From an uncultured Collinsella sp. (GTDB lineage: Bacteria; Actinomycetota; Coriobacteriia; Coriobacteriales; Coriobacteriaceae), in the NCBI GenBank assembly GCA_900540845.1, contig UQHS01000012.1:1-64000 (forward strand): a stretch of 64,000 nt of DNA. The letters are read 5' to 3'. A model generated the notes under the pieces. It had not been told where the DNA came from and did no database searches. It saw nothing but the letters and a program-made list of their open reading frames with translations. Shown here piece after piece: positions 26,147 through 34,834 of the stretch (position 1 is its first letter; each line of letters starts with the position of its first letter). Both the position numbers and the translations under genes were made by a program.

Positions 26147-27799
26147 ATGGCATGCACCACGATTCTCGTCGGTAAGCACGCGAGTTACGACGGCTCCACG
26201 ATCGTCGCCCGTAACGAGGATTCCCCCAACGGGCAGTTCGAGCCCAAGAAGATGGCGGTCGTCCAGCCACAAAATCAGCCGAGGACCTACACGACCGTCC
26301 TTTCCCACTTGACGATCGACCTGCCCGATAACCCCATGCGTTACACGTGCGTCCCCGACGCGCTCCCCGGTCATGGCATTTGGGCCGCCGCGGGCTTCAA
26401 CAGCGCAAACGTCGGCATGAGCGCAACGGAGACCCTCACGAGCAACGAGCGCGTGCTCGGCGCCGATCCACTCGTGACCTATGTGCCCGCGCAGGGCGTG
26501 GAGGGCGAAGAGGGCTATGTCCCGGCCGTCCCTGGCGGCCTGGGCGAGGAGGACTTCGTGACCGTCGTGCTGCCCTACATCTCCTCCGCCCGCGAGGGCG
26601 TCCAGCGCCTCGGTGCGCTGCTCGAGCAGTACGGCACGTACGAGATGAATGGCATCGCGTTCTCGGACGAGGATGAGATCTGGTGGCTCGAGACCGTCGG
26701 CGGCCATCACTGGATCGCCAAGCGCGTGCCCGACGAGGCATATGTGACCATGCCCAACCAGCTCGGCATCGACTACTTCGACCTGCTCGACGCCGAGGGC
26801 GAGCAGGTGGAGCACATGGCGAGCCCCGACTTGCGCACCTGGATGGCCGAGAACCACCTCAACCTCACCAACACGAGCCGTCTGGAGCCCGAGGATATCC
26901 TCGATGAGGAGTACTTCACCGACGACATCGAGGACATGGAAGATGATGAGGTCGACGCGTACGAGGAGTACATGGCGGATCTCGTCGACCTCATCGCCGA
27001 CCTGCGCGAGGGCATGTTGTCGGGTGAGATCTTCAATCCGCGCGAGGCGTTTGGCTCCCACTCGGACTCCGACCATGTCTATAACACGCCGCGCGCGTGG
27101 TATATGCAGCGATGCCTCAATCCTCGCGACGGCTGGGACGGGCCGGATGCCGCCTTTGGCCCCGAGTCCGACGATATCCCGTGGAGTCGCGTGCCCGAGC
27201 GCAAGGTGACCATCGAGGACGTCAAGTATGTCCTGTCCGCCCACTTCCAGGGCACGGAGTACGACCCGTACGGCTCCAAGGGCACGCCCGCCTCGCGCAA
27301 CGCCTACCGCCCCATCGGCATCAATCGCAACAGCCAGCTCGCGGTCCTGCAGATCCGCCCGTACGTCGCGGAGCCCCTGCGCTGCGTCCAGTGGATGGCG
27401 TTTGGCTCCAACGTGTTCAACGCGCTCGTCGCGCTGTATGGCAACGTTGACGAGATGCCCGCGTACCTCTCCAGCACCACCGACCGCGTGACGTCGGAGA
27501 ATTTCTATTGGGCAAACCGCATTATCGGCGCGCTGGCGGACGCCCGCTTCCACGACACGTCCGCAAAGATCGAGTCGTATCAGGAGACCATCGGGGCGCT
27601 TGGCCACAAGATGCTGCGTGAGACCGATCGCCTTGCCGCAAAGCTCGCCGTCGACGAGGTCCCAGCGGCGCTCGCCAAGGCAAACGACGACCTGTGCGCC
27701 AAGCTCAAGGTCGAGACCGAAAAGCTTCTCGGCAACGTGCTCTACATCACGAGCTGCGCGATGAAGAACGGCTTTGCGATGTCGGATAACGAGCGATAG
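26147..27799 (+). CDS. C69-family dipeptidase
   Basis: A 550-residue N-terminal-nucleophile hydrolase of the PepD type. After removal of Met-Ala the catalytic Cys3 would be exposed (MACTTILVGKHASYDG). TIVARNEDSPN, GFNSANVGMSATET and WWLETVGGHHWIA fit the family. Start ATG has AAGGAGG at 26134-26140. No signal peptide, so cytoplasmic peptide degradation is likely. Strongly acidic, including a long Asp/Glu run at about 245-270. Confidence 0.9.
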   Translation: MACTTILVGKHASYDGSTIVARNEDSPNGQFEPKKMAVVQPQNQPRTYTTVLSHLTIDLPDNPMRYTCVPDALPGHGIWAAAGFNSANVGMSATETLTSNERVLGADPLVTYVPAQGVEGEEGYVPAVPGGLGEEDFVTVVLPYISSAREGVQRLGALLEQYGTYEMNGIAFSDEDEIWWLETVGGHHWIAKRVPDEAYVTMPNQLGIDYFDLLDAEGEQVEHMASPDLRTWMAENHLNLTNTSRLEPEDILDEEYFTDDIEDMEDDEVDAYEEYMADLVDLIADLREGMLSGEIFNPREAFGSHSDSDHVYNTPRAWYMQRCLNPRDGWDGPDAAFGPESDDIPWSRVPERKVTIEDVKYVLSAHFQGTEYDPYGSKGTPASRNAYRPIGINRNSQLAVLQIRPYVAEPLRCVQWMAFGSNVFNALVALYGNVDEMPAYLSSTTDRVTSENFYWANRIIGALADARFHDTSAKIESYQETIGALGHKMLRETDRLAAKLAVDEVPAALAKANDDLCAKLKVETEKLLGNVLYITSCAMKNGFAMSDNER

Positions 27800-27821
27800 C
27801 CCATAGGCCGCATGCGGCGCG

Positions 27822-27860
27822 CGGCGGTGAAAGGTGACAAAACCGTTCGCCGCCGTCGTT
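27822..27860 (+). terminator. Probable terminator after the dipeptidase gene
   Basis: CGGCGGTGAA (27822-27831) pairs with TTCGCCGCCG (27846-27855) with one G-U pair, followed by TCGTTTCTC. The T-run is weak. Confidence 0.5.
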
Positions 27861-27933
27861 TCTCTCGCGAGGGGTCGTGGGTACAAGAACCCCATGCGCA
27901 CGTTGCGCAGTCGGGTATGTCTAGGAGGCAGAT

Positions 27934-28398
27934 ATGGCTACCAAGTTCGAGGAGCTCATCAACGGCATGGTCAGCGTCGGTTTTGGCGCTGCCGCCGTCA
28001 CGGCTGAAAAGAGCAAGGAGATTTTCGACGACCTCAACGCCCGCGGCGAGGAGGTCCTGCGCGATCTCAATTCTCGCGGCGAGCAGGTGCGCCACGACAG
28101 GCAGTCGTCTGATTTCACCCGCTCCATGTCCGATATCTTCGAGCAGGCGGGCGGAACGTTTTCCGAAGTCACCGAGCGTCTGAGCGAGCAGGGTGCGACC
28201 GCTGCCGAGCGTGTGCTCGACGAGCTCATCCTCGCCCGCGTGCGCCTACTCACCAAATCCGAGCGCGTCGCCTTCATGGCGCACGTGCGCGACCTTGTCG
28301 ACTCCATCGATGACGACACGGTCACCATCGAGGTCGAGGACGTCGAGGTCGTGGACGAGCAGCCCGAGGCCCAGCAGGACGAGAGCCAGGGCGAGTAA
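27934..28398 (+). CDS. Phasin-like small protein
   Basis: A 154-residue acidic, helical protein. An amphipathic N-terminal stretch (ELINGMVSVGFGAAAVTAEKSKE) is followed by heptad-like Glu/Arg helix and an Asp/Glu-rich tail. Proteins of this layout are annotated as polyhydroxyalkanoate-regulator/phasin-like and often precede UbiB kinases. No PHA genes are nearby, so a role with the downstream kinase is more likely than granule binding. AGGAGG precedes the ATG. Confidence 0.7.
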   Translation: MATKFEELINGMVSVGFGAAAVTAEKSKEIFDDLNARGEEVLRDLNSRGEQVRHDRQSSDFTRSMSDIFEQAGGTFSEVTERLSEQGATAAERVLDELILARVRLLTKSERVAFMAHVRDLVDSIDDDTVTIEVEDVEVVDEQPEAQQDESQGE

Positions 28399-28404
28399 GC
28401 GAAT

Positions 28405-30201
28405 ATGTCGGCCGCATCGGAACATAGACGAGATGAGCGCGGGGGTGCTCGCACCACCCCCGCATCTCCCCAGCCGCTGAGCCCCGAAGACACCGTCAAC
28501 CTGGAAGGTGTCGAGGAGGCGCTGCGCATGTCGTGGCGCACCCCGCGCGCCGTCGACATGGTCCCCGAGGAGCCGGAGGCCATGGCGCCCTCCGAGGAGG
28601 TCAAGCTCACAGCGGGCGGCCGCCGCAAGCGCATCGCCGAGATCGTCGGCATCGTGCGGAAATACGAGGCGTGGCACAATCTCTCGCCGCGCCGTCTGCG
28701 CCATATGCTCGAGGATTTGGGCCCCATGTTCGTCAAGATGGGGCAGATTCTCGCGAACAGGTCCGAGATCCTTCCTCAGGAGTACTGCAACGAGCTGAGG
28801 CACCTGCGCACCGATGTCGAGCCGGTGCCGTTTGCGGTGGTGCACGATTGCCTTGTTGCGGAGTACGGGCGCCCGCTGAAAGAGATCTTCTCCCATATCG
28901 ATCGCAAGCCCTTGGGCAGTGCATCGCTTGCCCAGGTGCATCGTGCCACGCTCGTGTCGGGCGAGGACGTCGCCATCAAGGTCCAGCGTCCCGGCGCGCA
29001 GCAGGTGATGGCGCAAGACATCGACATCATGCGCTCGATTGTGCAAGTCGCCTCGAAGTTCGTCAAAACGGATGAGTTCATCGACCTCAAGGGTGTTGTC
29101 GAGGAGCTGTGGCAGTCGTTTCGCGAGGAGACGAACTTCCTCATGGAGGCTCGCAATCTCGACGAGTTCCATCGCTTCCACGAGGGCTCTTCGCTGATCT
29201 CCTGCCCACGTTCATATCTCGCGTATTGCACCGAGCACATCGTCGTCATGGACTATGTCGACGGCATCTCCGTGGCCGACCCCGAGCAATTGCTGCAAGA
29301 GGGCTATGACCTCAAGGCCATCGGCGCGCAGATCGTCGATGATTACGCAACGCAGGTGCTCGACGACGGCTTTTTCCACGCAGACCCGCATGCGGGCAAT
29401 ATCATCCTCAAAGACGGGGTCGTATACTTCATCGACCTGGGCATGGTCGGTCGCATGTCCAGCCACGACCGCGGCATCGTCAAGGAAATGATCTACGCGG
29501 TGGCCACAGGCGATGTGCCCCGCCTCAAGGACTCGCTCATGCGTTTCGCCGTGGCCCGAAGCGACTCCTCCGAGCTCGATCACTCAGCGTTCCTCACCGA
29601 TCTCGATTTTATCATTGCCGATTTCGCCAGCCTCGACCTGCGCGATCTTGATATCGGCGAGTTTTTGACCTCGCTCATCTCCCTGGCGCGGAAAAACGAT
29701 GTGGAGCTTCCGAGCGTCGTCACGATGTTCGCCCGCGGCATGGTCACGCTCGAGGGCCTTCTGTCCGAATACATGCCCGATGTCAACATGATCGAGATCA
29801 TCACGGCGCACATCAAGCATGAGAAGAGCTCTTATCGCCGCGCTCGTGAAGCCACCGAGGAGCTTGCCGGGGCGTCGTACCGCGCGCTCAAGGGCCATTT
29901 GGAGATGGCGGAGCAGCTTGGGCTGGCCTCGCGCATGCTCACGCGTGGACAGCTCAAGATGAACATGCAGCTACTCGGTAGCGAGCAGGTGCTCAGGCGC
30001 CTGGGAGGCATCATCGACCGCCTGTCGATGGCCATTGTCATCGCAGGTCTGTTCATCGGGTCGTCCGTCGTGTATTACGCCAAGATAGAGCCGGTCATCT
30101 TTGGTATTCCCATCATCGGCTTCCTCGGCTATGCGTGCGCGTTGTTCCTGGCACTGGGGCTTGGCCGCGAGATTTGGCGGAACAGCCACGCAGACAAGTG
30201 A
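28405..30201 (+). CDS. ubiB: AarF/UbiB-family protein kinase-like ATPase
   Basis: A 598-residue membrane-associated kinase-like protein. Family motifs are intact: FVKMGQILANR (KxGQ), SASLAQVHRA (A-rich loop in place of the P-loop), AIKVQRPG, FREETNFLMEARN, HADPHAGNI and YFIDLGMVGR. Two C-terminal membrane helices (about 530-550 and 562-582) anchor it. Anaerobes of this group generally lack ubiquinone, so a lipid or menaquinone-related role is likelier. Starts six bases after the phasin-like gene. The first ~60 residues are low complexity. Confidence 0.88.
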   Translation: MSAASEHRRDERGGARTTPASPQPLSPEDTVNLEGVEEALRMSWRTPRAVDMVPEEPEAMAPSEEVKLTAGGRRKRIAEIVGIVRKYEAWHNLSPRRLRHMLEDLGPMFVKMGQILANRSEILPQEYCNELRHLRTDVEPVPFAVVHDCLVAEYGRPLKEIFSHIDRKPLGSASLAQVHRATLVSGEDVAIKVQRPGAQQVMAQDIDIMRSIVQVASKFVKTDEFIDLKGVVEELWQSFREETNFLMEARNLDEFHRFHEGSSLISCPRSYLAYCTEHIVVMDYVDGISVADPEQLLQEGYDLKAIGAQIVDDYATQVLDDGFFHADPHAGNIILKDGVVYFIDLGMVGRMSSHDRGIVKEMIYAVATGDVPRLKDSLMRFAVARSDSSELDHSAFLTDLDFIIADFASLDLRDLDIGEFLTSLISLARKNDVELPSVVTMFARGMVTLEGLLSEYMPDVNMIEIITAHIKHEKSSYRRAREATEELAGASYRALKGHLEMAEQLGLASRMLTRGQLKMNMQLLGSEQVLRRLGGIIDRLSMAIVIAGLFIGSSVVYYAKIEPVIFGIPIIGFLGYACALFLALGLGREIWRNSHADK

Positions 30202-30278
30202 TCCGTCGCTCGCTTCGAGACGCCGGGACGCATCCTCTTTGGTGCGCCGGGGTTGGCATTGGGCTTCGGTGTGTCAGG

Positions 30279-31133
30279 CTATGCGCTCGCAAATTGGGCG
30301 CAGATGATCTCCGCGTCGACGGTGATACTCGTGAGCGATGCGAGGTCGAGTTCGCGTTGGTTGATGTCAAATGCGACGGGGCTCATGCGGACGAGGTCCG
30401 CGGTGTCCTCGGGTGCGGCGGGTGAGGTCTGTGTGACGCGCGTCCGGCTCACGATGCGCATGTGCCGCTCGAGATGCTCGGCCACGCCATGGTCCACAAA
30501 ACCCGCCTTGATAAGCTGCTCGCCGGCGAGCTCACGCAGCTCATGCATATGCAGCGGGGCGGGAATGACTTTGATGAGCATGCCGCCGGGTTTGAGGACG
30601 CGCAGGAACTCCGCGTAGTTGGCGGGTGTGAAGATGTTGAGGACAACGTCGACGGAGGAGTCGGCGAGCGGAATGTTCGCGAGGTCCGCCACAAGCCAGC
30701 GCACGATGCCGCCGCCGCGGGCCGCCACGCGGATACCTTCCTTGGCGATATCGAGGCCAAGAACGGTGGGAGCGATGGGCGCGGGACCCAGCGCCTGCGC
30801 AATGGCCTTGGCGTAGGAGCCTTCTCCGCACCCGGCGTCGACGATGACAGGGGCATCGGTGCGCTCGCCGACAGCATTGACGACGGCCGTCTGGACATCC
30901 CGATAATATCCGTGCTCCATGATGCGCTGCCGGCTCGCGAAGAACGCCTCGTCATAGCCCTTGAGCGGTGATTGATGGGGGATGAGATTGAGAAACCCCT
31001 TGGCGGAGATGGCGAAGTCGTGCCCTCGGTCGCAGCGCACGGATGACGCAGCGGCGCTCAGAGGCGCTTGGCACAGCGGGCAGCGCAGGAGCGGTGCGAT
31101 CTCGAGGTGTTTTTGGATTCCCGGGCGAGCCAT
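30279..31133 (-). CDS. RlmA-type 23S rRNA guanine-N1 methyltransferase
   Basis: A 284-residue SAM-dependent methyltransferase. The N-terminal zinc ribbon C18-x2-C21-x12-C34-x3-H38 and KGFLNLIPHQ are diagnostic of RlmA(I)/(II) enzymes that methylate G745/G748 of 23S rRNA. The SAM motif VDAGCGEGSYA and LNIFTPANYAEFLRVLKPGG follow. Starts three bases after the GNAT gene stop, so both are one transcript. Which guanine is modified cannot be decided. Confidence 0.85.
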   Translation of the reverse strand: MARPGIQKHLEIAPLLRCPLCQAPLSAAASSVRCDRGHDFAISAKGFLNLIPHQSPLKGYDEAFFASRQRIMEHGYYRDVQTAVVNAVGERTDAPVIVDAGCGEGSYAKAIAQALGPAPIAPTVLGLDIAKEGIRVAARGGGIVRWLVADLANIPLADSSVDVVLNIFTPANYAEFLRVLKPGGMLIKVIPAPLHMHELRELAGEQLIKAGFVDHGVAEHLERHMRIVSRTRVTQTSPAAPEDTADLVRMSPVAFDINQRELDLASLTSITVDAEIICAQFASA

Positions 31134-31136
31134 GGC

Positions 31137-31673
31137 TTACAGCAGCTTTTCGTACGCGACGCGCAGAGGGTCGATTTCGCCCTCGTAGGGGAGGGTGATG
31201 GTCCCGCAGCGCTTGTAGCCGAGCTTATTGATGAGCCCCTGCACGCGGACGTTGCGCTCGTGCGTATCGATGCGGATGCTCTCCGAGCCGTGCTCGCGCG
31301 CGATGCGCTCGCCCTCGGTGAACATGCGCGTCATGACGCCGCGGCGCGCGGCGGAAGCGCTGACGGCACACCGGTGAATCACGGCGTATAGAGGGGTTTT
31401 TGAATCTGAGCTCGTGAGCCAGGCGCCGTCGATCGTGTCATAGGTATCCTCGCCGTCAAACGAGAGGGCCATGACGCCGAGCACGGTGCCGTTCTCGTCG
31501 ACGGCAACGTAGGAGGCGCCGTGCGTCATGTCCTCCTCGATGTCGATGCGGTTGGGGTACTTGCCCTGCCACTGGGGGATGTCGAGCGCCGCAAGAGCCG
31601 CCTTGCCGTCGGTGAGGCAGGCTTCGGCTGCCTCAACATCGGCAGGGACGGTCTGGCGAATTGCGACTTTCAT
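31137..31673 (-). CDS. GNAT-family N-acetyltransferase
   Basis: A 178-residue acetyltransferase. The acetyl-CoA motif is modified (SAARRGVMTRMFTEGERIARE), followed by the beta-5/beta-6 part IRIDTHERNVRVQGLINKLGYKRCG given here by position ~135-160. The IPQWQGKYPN segment near residue 35 is common in this subgroup. Substrate unknown. Operon with the RlmA-like gene. Confidence 0.8.
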   Translation of the reverse strand: MKVAIRQTVPADVEAAEACLTDGKAALAALDIPQWQGKYPNRIDIEEDMTHGASYVAVDENGTVLGVMALSFDGEDTYDTIDGAWLTSSDSKTPLYAVIHRCAVSASAARRGVMTRMFTEGERIAREHGSESIRIDTHERNVRVQGLINKLGYKRCGTITLPYEGEIDPLRVAYEKLL

Positions 31674-31737
31674 CTAAGAGCCTCTTTCAGCAGGAATAGC
31701 CTGAGAGATTTTCTCGCGCGTTTTGTTCGGTAGCCAA

Positions 31738-31857
31738 GAAGGGCCCGGGCGGTGCCGGAGGATTTTGTAGATTCCGCACGAACAGAAGCGCCGGTGGTGC
31801 TTCGACGTGAGCAGGACCTGACCGAGCAAAAACCTCCGGCACAGCCCCGGGCCCTTC
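31738..31857. repeat. Long nested inverted-repeat element, copy B
   Basis: Left arm GAAGGGCCCGGG plus TGCCGGAGG (31738-31761) pairs with 31833-31857 with one small bulge. The interior repeats the inner motifs of the element at 18633: TTCCGCACGA, a GAAGC/GCTTC hairpin, GAGCAGGAC and GAGCA in the same order. Located between the metG-like and GNAT genes. Confidence 0.8.
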
Positions 31858-31868
31858 CGGGTGGTCGG

Positions 31869-34034
31869 CTAGAACTGCGACGGATGCTTCTCGAAGAAGT
31901 CGGTGCGCGGCGGCAGCACCTTGATGAGGTGCTCGCCCGGCTTCTCGCCCAGGCTCTCGACCAGCTCATCGCAGGTGTCGAAGACGTGCTCCCAGGAGAA
32001 GAAGACCTCAGGAGCGATGGAGAAGTGCTCGCAGATCTTTTCGCAACCGGCGGGAACGATGCCGTGCATGAGAACGGTCGCGACGCGGAGCTCGTGGAAC
32101 GCATCGACGAGCGCCTGCGTCATAAGCGCATCCGCCTCGGCGCCCTCGGCGTTCTTGGCGGCCTTGCTCGCGTCGCTCCAGCGCTTGTTTGCGGCGCGCA
32201 GGAACTCGTCGCACACGCCGAGCGCATGGTGCAGCTCGAAGGTGTGCATGGCGCGCTCGAAGGCGAGGATGGCCTGCTCGGACGCCTCGCGTGCGGCATC
32301 GGAGGGCTCGCCTGCGGGGATACAGCCGGTGCGATACGGCGCCTTGTCGCCCTCCTTGACAGCAACGCCGTAGAAGGCCGAGCGCGCCAGGCGGTTGAAC
32401 ACACCGGTGAGCAGCGCGCCCTCCTTGAGGACGGGGTCGATGACGCGCTTGTCGTCGCGGGCGAGCACGGGGTTGCCGTCTCTGTCCTTGCCCGTCTCGC
32501 GCACGTCGAACGCCTTGGGGCTAAAGCTCACCGGCTTCTCGCCCAGACCGAGCGACAGCCAGTGCGCGCGCAGCTGCTCGGGCGTGTAGTGCTCGAGCAT
32601 CTCATGCGCCAGCGGTGGCGGGGTCTGGGAGCTGGAGCTCGCCTTCTTGCCCATGTAGAGGATGTGGTAGTTGGCGGCCACGCAGGACTGCTGCATGTTC
32701 CAATCGAGTGCCTCCCACATGCCGGACTGGGCGATGCAGTAGAAGTAGATGTTGTCCTGGCCGATGAACTGGTAGGCACGGGCGTCCTCGCTCGCCCACC
32801 AGTCGCGCCAATCGAGACTCGCGTGCGTGTAGGAGGGCTCGTCCATGATCATGGCGGGAGTGTCGCCCACGAGCTCGGCGTCCGCGACGGCGGCTGCCGC
32901 CAGATCCGAGGCGGTCGTGCCGGCGGCTTCGAGCTTGGCGGCGTCGCGCGCGAGCACGGCGCGGGTGAAGCTGATGGGCGCCCACAGGCTCTCGGGCCAC
33001 ACCCAGCAGGTGAGGTCGGTGCATCCGCAGTCGTTGGGAACCGGCACGCCCCACTCGACGTTGCCCGTAATGCGGAAGGGCACGAGCGCCTTGCCGGAGC
33101 GGAAGCGCACGCCGCCGCGATTGAGGACCTCGTGCGCCTCGTCGCGCTCACGCCAGCTGGGGAACGCAACGGTGAAGGAGCTCTTGTTGCCCTCCGGCTC
33201 GATGACGGTGTGGGCGGGCAGCTCGCATTCAATGGAGTCGAAGGCCTCGCGGAACTTGTTTTGGATGTAGAGCTGGGCGGGATTGAACCACTCTTCCATG
33301 GTCTTGGACACCACGGAGCGCACCGTCGGATCCTCCTTGAGCTGCTCGGTGTAGCCCTTCAGGTAATCGAGGTGCGCGGGCAGGTCGAAATAGAGGTTGT
33401 CGACGGGCACGAGCTCGGGCGTCTCGCCGGTGAGGGCGCTTTTGGGCGCGATGAGCTCCTCGGGCTCGAACTGGTGACCCAGGTCGCATTCGTCGGCGTA
33501 GGCCTTCTCGGACTTGCAGCCCTGGATGGGGCAGCGGCCGAGCACCTGACGGCCGTTGAGGAACTGGCCAGCGGCGGCGTCGTAGAACTGTTTGGTCGAG
33601 CGCTTCTCGAGCGCGCCCTTCTCGTGCAGGCGGTGGATGATCTCGCTCGTCACGCGCTCGTGGATGTGCACGGCGGGCTCGAGCGCGCTGCCGGCGTACA
33701 GGTCGCAGGACACGCCGAAGCTCGCGAGGTCGGCCTCTTGGCTGTCGTGGTTCTCGCGCACGTAGTCGGAGATGTGCTTGGAGTACCCGTCCGCCTCGCG
33801 GCGCTTGCGGAAGCCCTCCATGATGGGGGAGCCGTAGCAGTCGGTACCCGAGACGAAGATCACGTTCTCGCGACCCAGGCGGTCGCGCAGGAACCGGGCG
33901 TAGAAGTCGGCGGGTACGAACACGCCTCCCACGTGGCCGAAGTGCAGGCCCTTGTTGCCATAGGGCATGCCTGCGGTGACGACGGCGCGACGGGGCCAGG
34001 CGGGGCGGTCGGCGCGGGTGAGATTGTGTGCCAT
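31869..34034 (-). CDS. metG: Methionyl-tRNA synthetase-like class I ligase
   Basis: A 721-residue class I synthetase of the MetRS group. Seen: AGMPYGNKGLHFGH (HIGH equivalent at 31-34), a zinc-knuckle region with CPIQGC, then ELIAPKSALTG and LYFDL as in MetRS, WGVPVP, and FIGQDNIYFYC. The KMSKS loop is not canonical: GKKASSSSQTPPP occupies its place near residue 465. No C-terminal tRNA-binding (Arc1-like) domain. Start ATG has AAAAGGAG six bases upstream. It may be the housekeeping enzyme of this lineage or a divergent paralogue. Confidence 0.8.
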   Translation of the reverse strand: MAHNLTRADRPAWPRRAVVTAGMPYGNKGLHFGHVGGVFVPADFYARFLRDRLGRENVIFVSGTDCYGSPIMEGFRKRREADGYSKHISDYVRENHDSQEADLASFGVSCDLYAGSALEPAVHIHERVTSEIIHRLHEKGALEKRSTKQFYDAAAGQFLNGRQVLGRCPIQGCKSEKAYADECDLGHQFEPEELIAPKSALTGETPELVPVDNLYFDLPAHLDYLKGYTEQLKEDPTVRSVVSKTMEEWFNPAQLYIQNKFREAFDSIECELPAHTVIEPEGNKSSFTVAFPSWRERDEAHEVLNRGGVRFRSGKALVPFRITGNVEWGVPVPNDCGCTDLTCWVWPESLWAPISFTRAVLARDAAKLEAAGTTASDLAAAAVADAELVGDTPAMIMDEPSYTHASLDWRDWWASEDARAYQFIGQDNIYFYCIAQSGMWEALDWNMQQSCVAANYHILYMGKKASSSSQTPPPLAHEMLEHYTPEQLRAHWLSLGLGEKPVSFSPKAFDVRETGKDRDGNPVLARDDKRVIDPVLKEGALLTGVFNRLARSAFYGVAVKEGDKAPYRTGCIPAGEPSDAAREASEQAILAFERAMHTFELHHALGVCDEFLRAANKRWSDASKAAKNAEGAEADALMTQALVDAFHELRVATVLMHGIVPAGCEKICEHFSIAPEVFFSWEHVFDTCDELVESLGEKPGEHLIKVLPPRTDFFEKHPSQF

Positions 34035-34148
34035 ACATGGCTCCTTTTCAGGTATTCTTCGTATGCATAACCCGACATTATCGCACATCACGATAGGTGC
34101 ATACACCACGGGCGGAACCGACTTGAGGATGGATGACGGAGGGTGCCC

Positions 34149-34745
34149 ATGACGCCGCTTTTGCTGCACGCCTGCTGTGCGCCGTGCTCGCTTGAGCCGG
34201 TGCGCCTGCTTATCGAGGAGGGCTTCGATCCCACCATCTGCTGGACGAACCCGAACATCCAGCCGGTCGCCGAGCATGACGTACGGTTAGAGGAGCTTCG
34301 GCGTTGGACCGCGGAGAACGGTATCCCGCTCATCGAGGCCGGTGACGACCGCACCCGCTGGGACGCCTCAGTCGCCCGTTTTGGCGCCGATCGCGAACGG
34401 CGCTGTCGCGCGTGCTACGCCCTGCGCCTCGCGGAGGCGTGTCGGGTGGCTGAGCGCGAGGGTTTCTCGTGCATCGCCACCACGCTCGCCGTGTCTCCGT
34501 ACCAGCTGTTCGAGACGTGCAACGACGTGCTGGAAAAGCTCGCCGCAGTACACGGCCTCACCCCGGTGATTCGCGATTTCCGCCCCTGGTACCCCCAAGC
34601 AACGCGGCACTCCCGCGAGATGGGCATGTATAGGCAGAATTACTGCGGTTGTCGCTTCTCGGCAGCCGAGGCCGCCCTCGACCGCGCCCGCTTGCGCGAT
34701 GAGCGAAAAGCGCAGAAGGCGAGACGCGCCGCATCCCAGGGATAG
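34149..34745 (+). CDS. queH: Epoxyqueuosine reductase QueH
   Basis: A 198-residue iron-sulfur enzyme (former DUF208) catalysing the last step of queuosine formation in tRNA. The cysteine motifs are complete: HACCAPC near the N-terminus, RRCRACYALRL mid-protein and YCGCRFS near the C-terminus. Start ATG 34149 is five bases after GGAGGG; an in-frame GTG overlaps that site and is unlikely. queA, the preceding step of the pathway, follows directly. Confidence 0.93.
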   Translation: MTPLLLHACCAPCSLEPVRLLIEEGFDPTICWTNPNIQPVAEHDVRLEELRRWTAENGIPLIEAGDDRTRWDASVARFGADRERRCRACYALRLAEACRVAEREGFSCIATTLAVSPYQLFETCNDVLEKLAAVHGLTPVIRDFRPWYPQATRHSREMGMYRQNYCGCRFSAAEAALDRARLRDERKAQKARRAASQG

Positions 34746-34834
34746 GGCCCGCTGAGCTGCGTTATCATGGACGGCTGTTCGACAACTCGACTGCTCGGCT
34801 GATGCATGCCGGCGCTCATATGAAAGGTGGCTCC

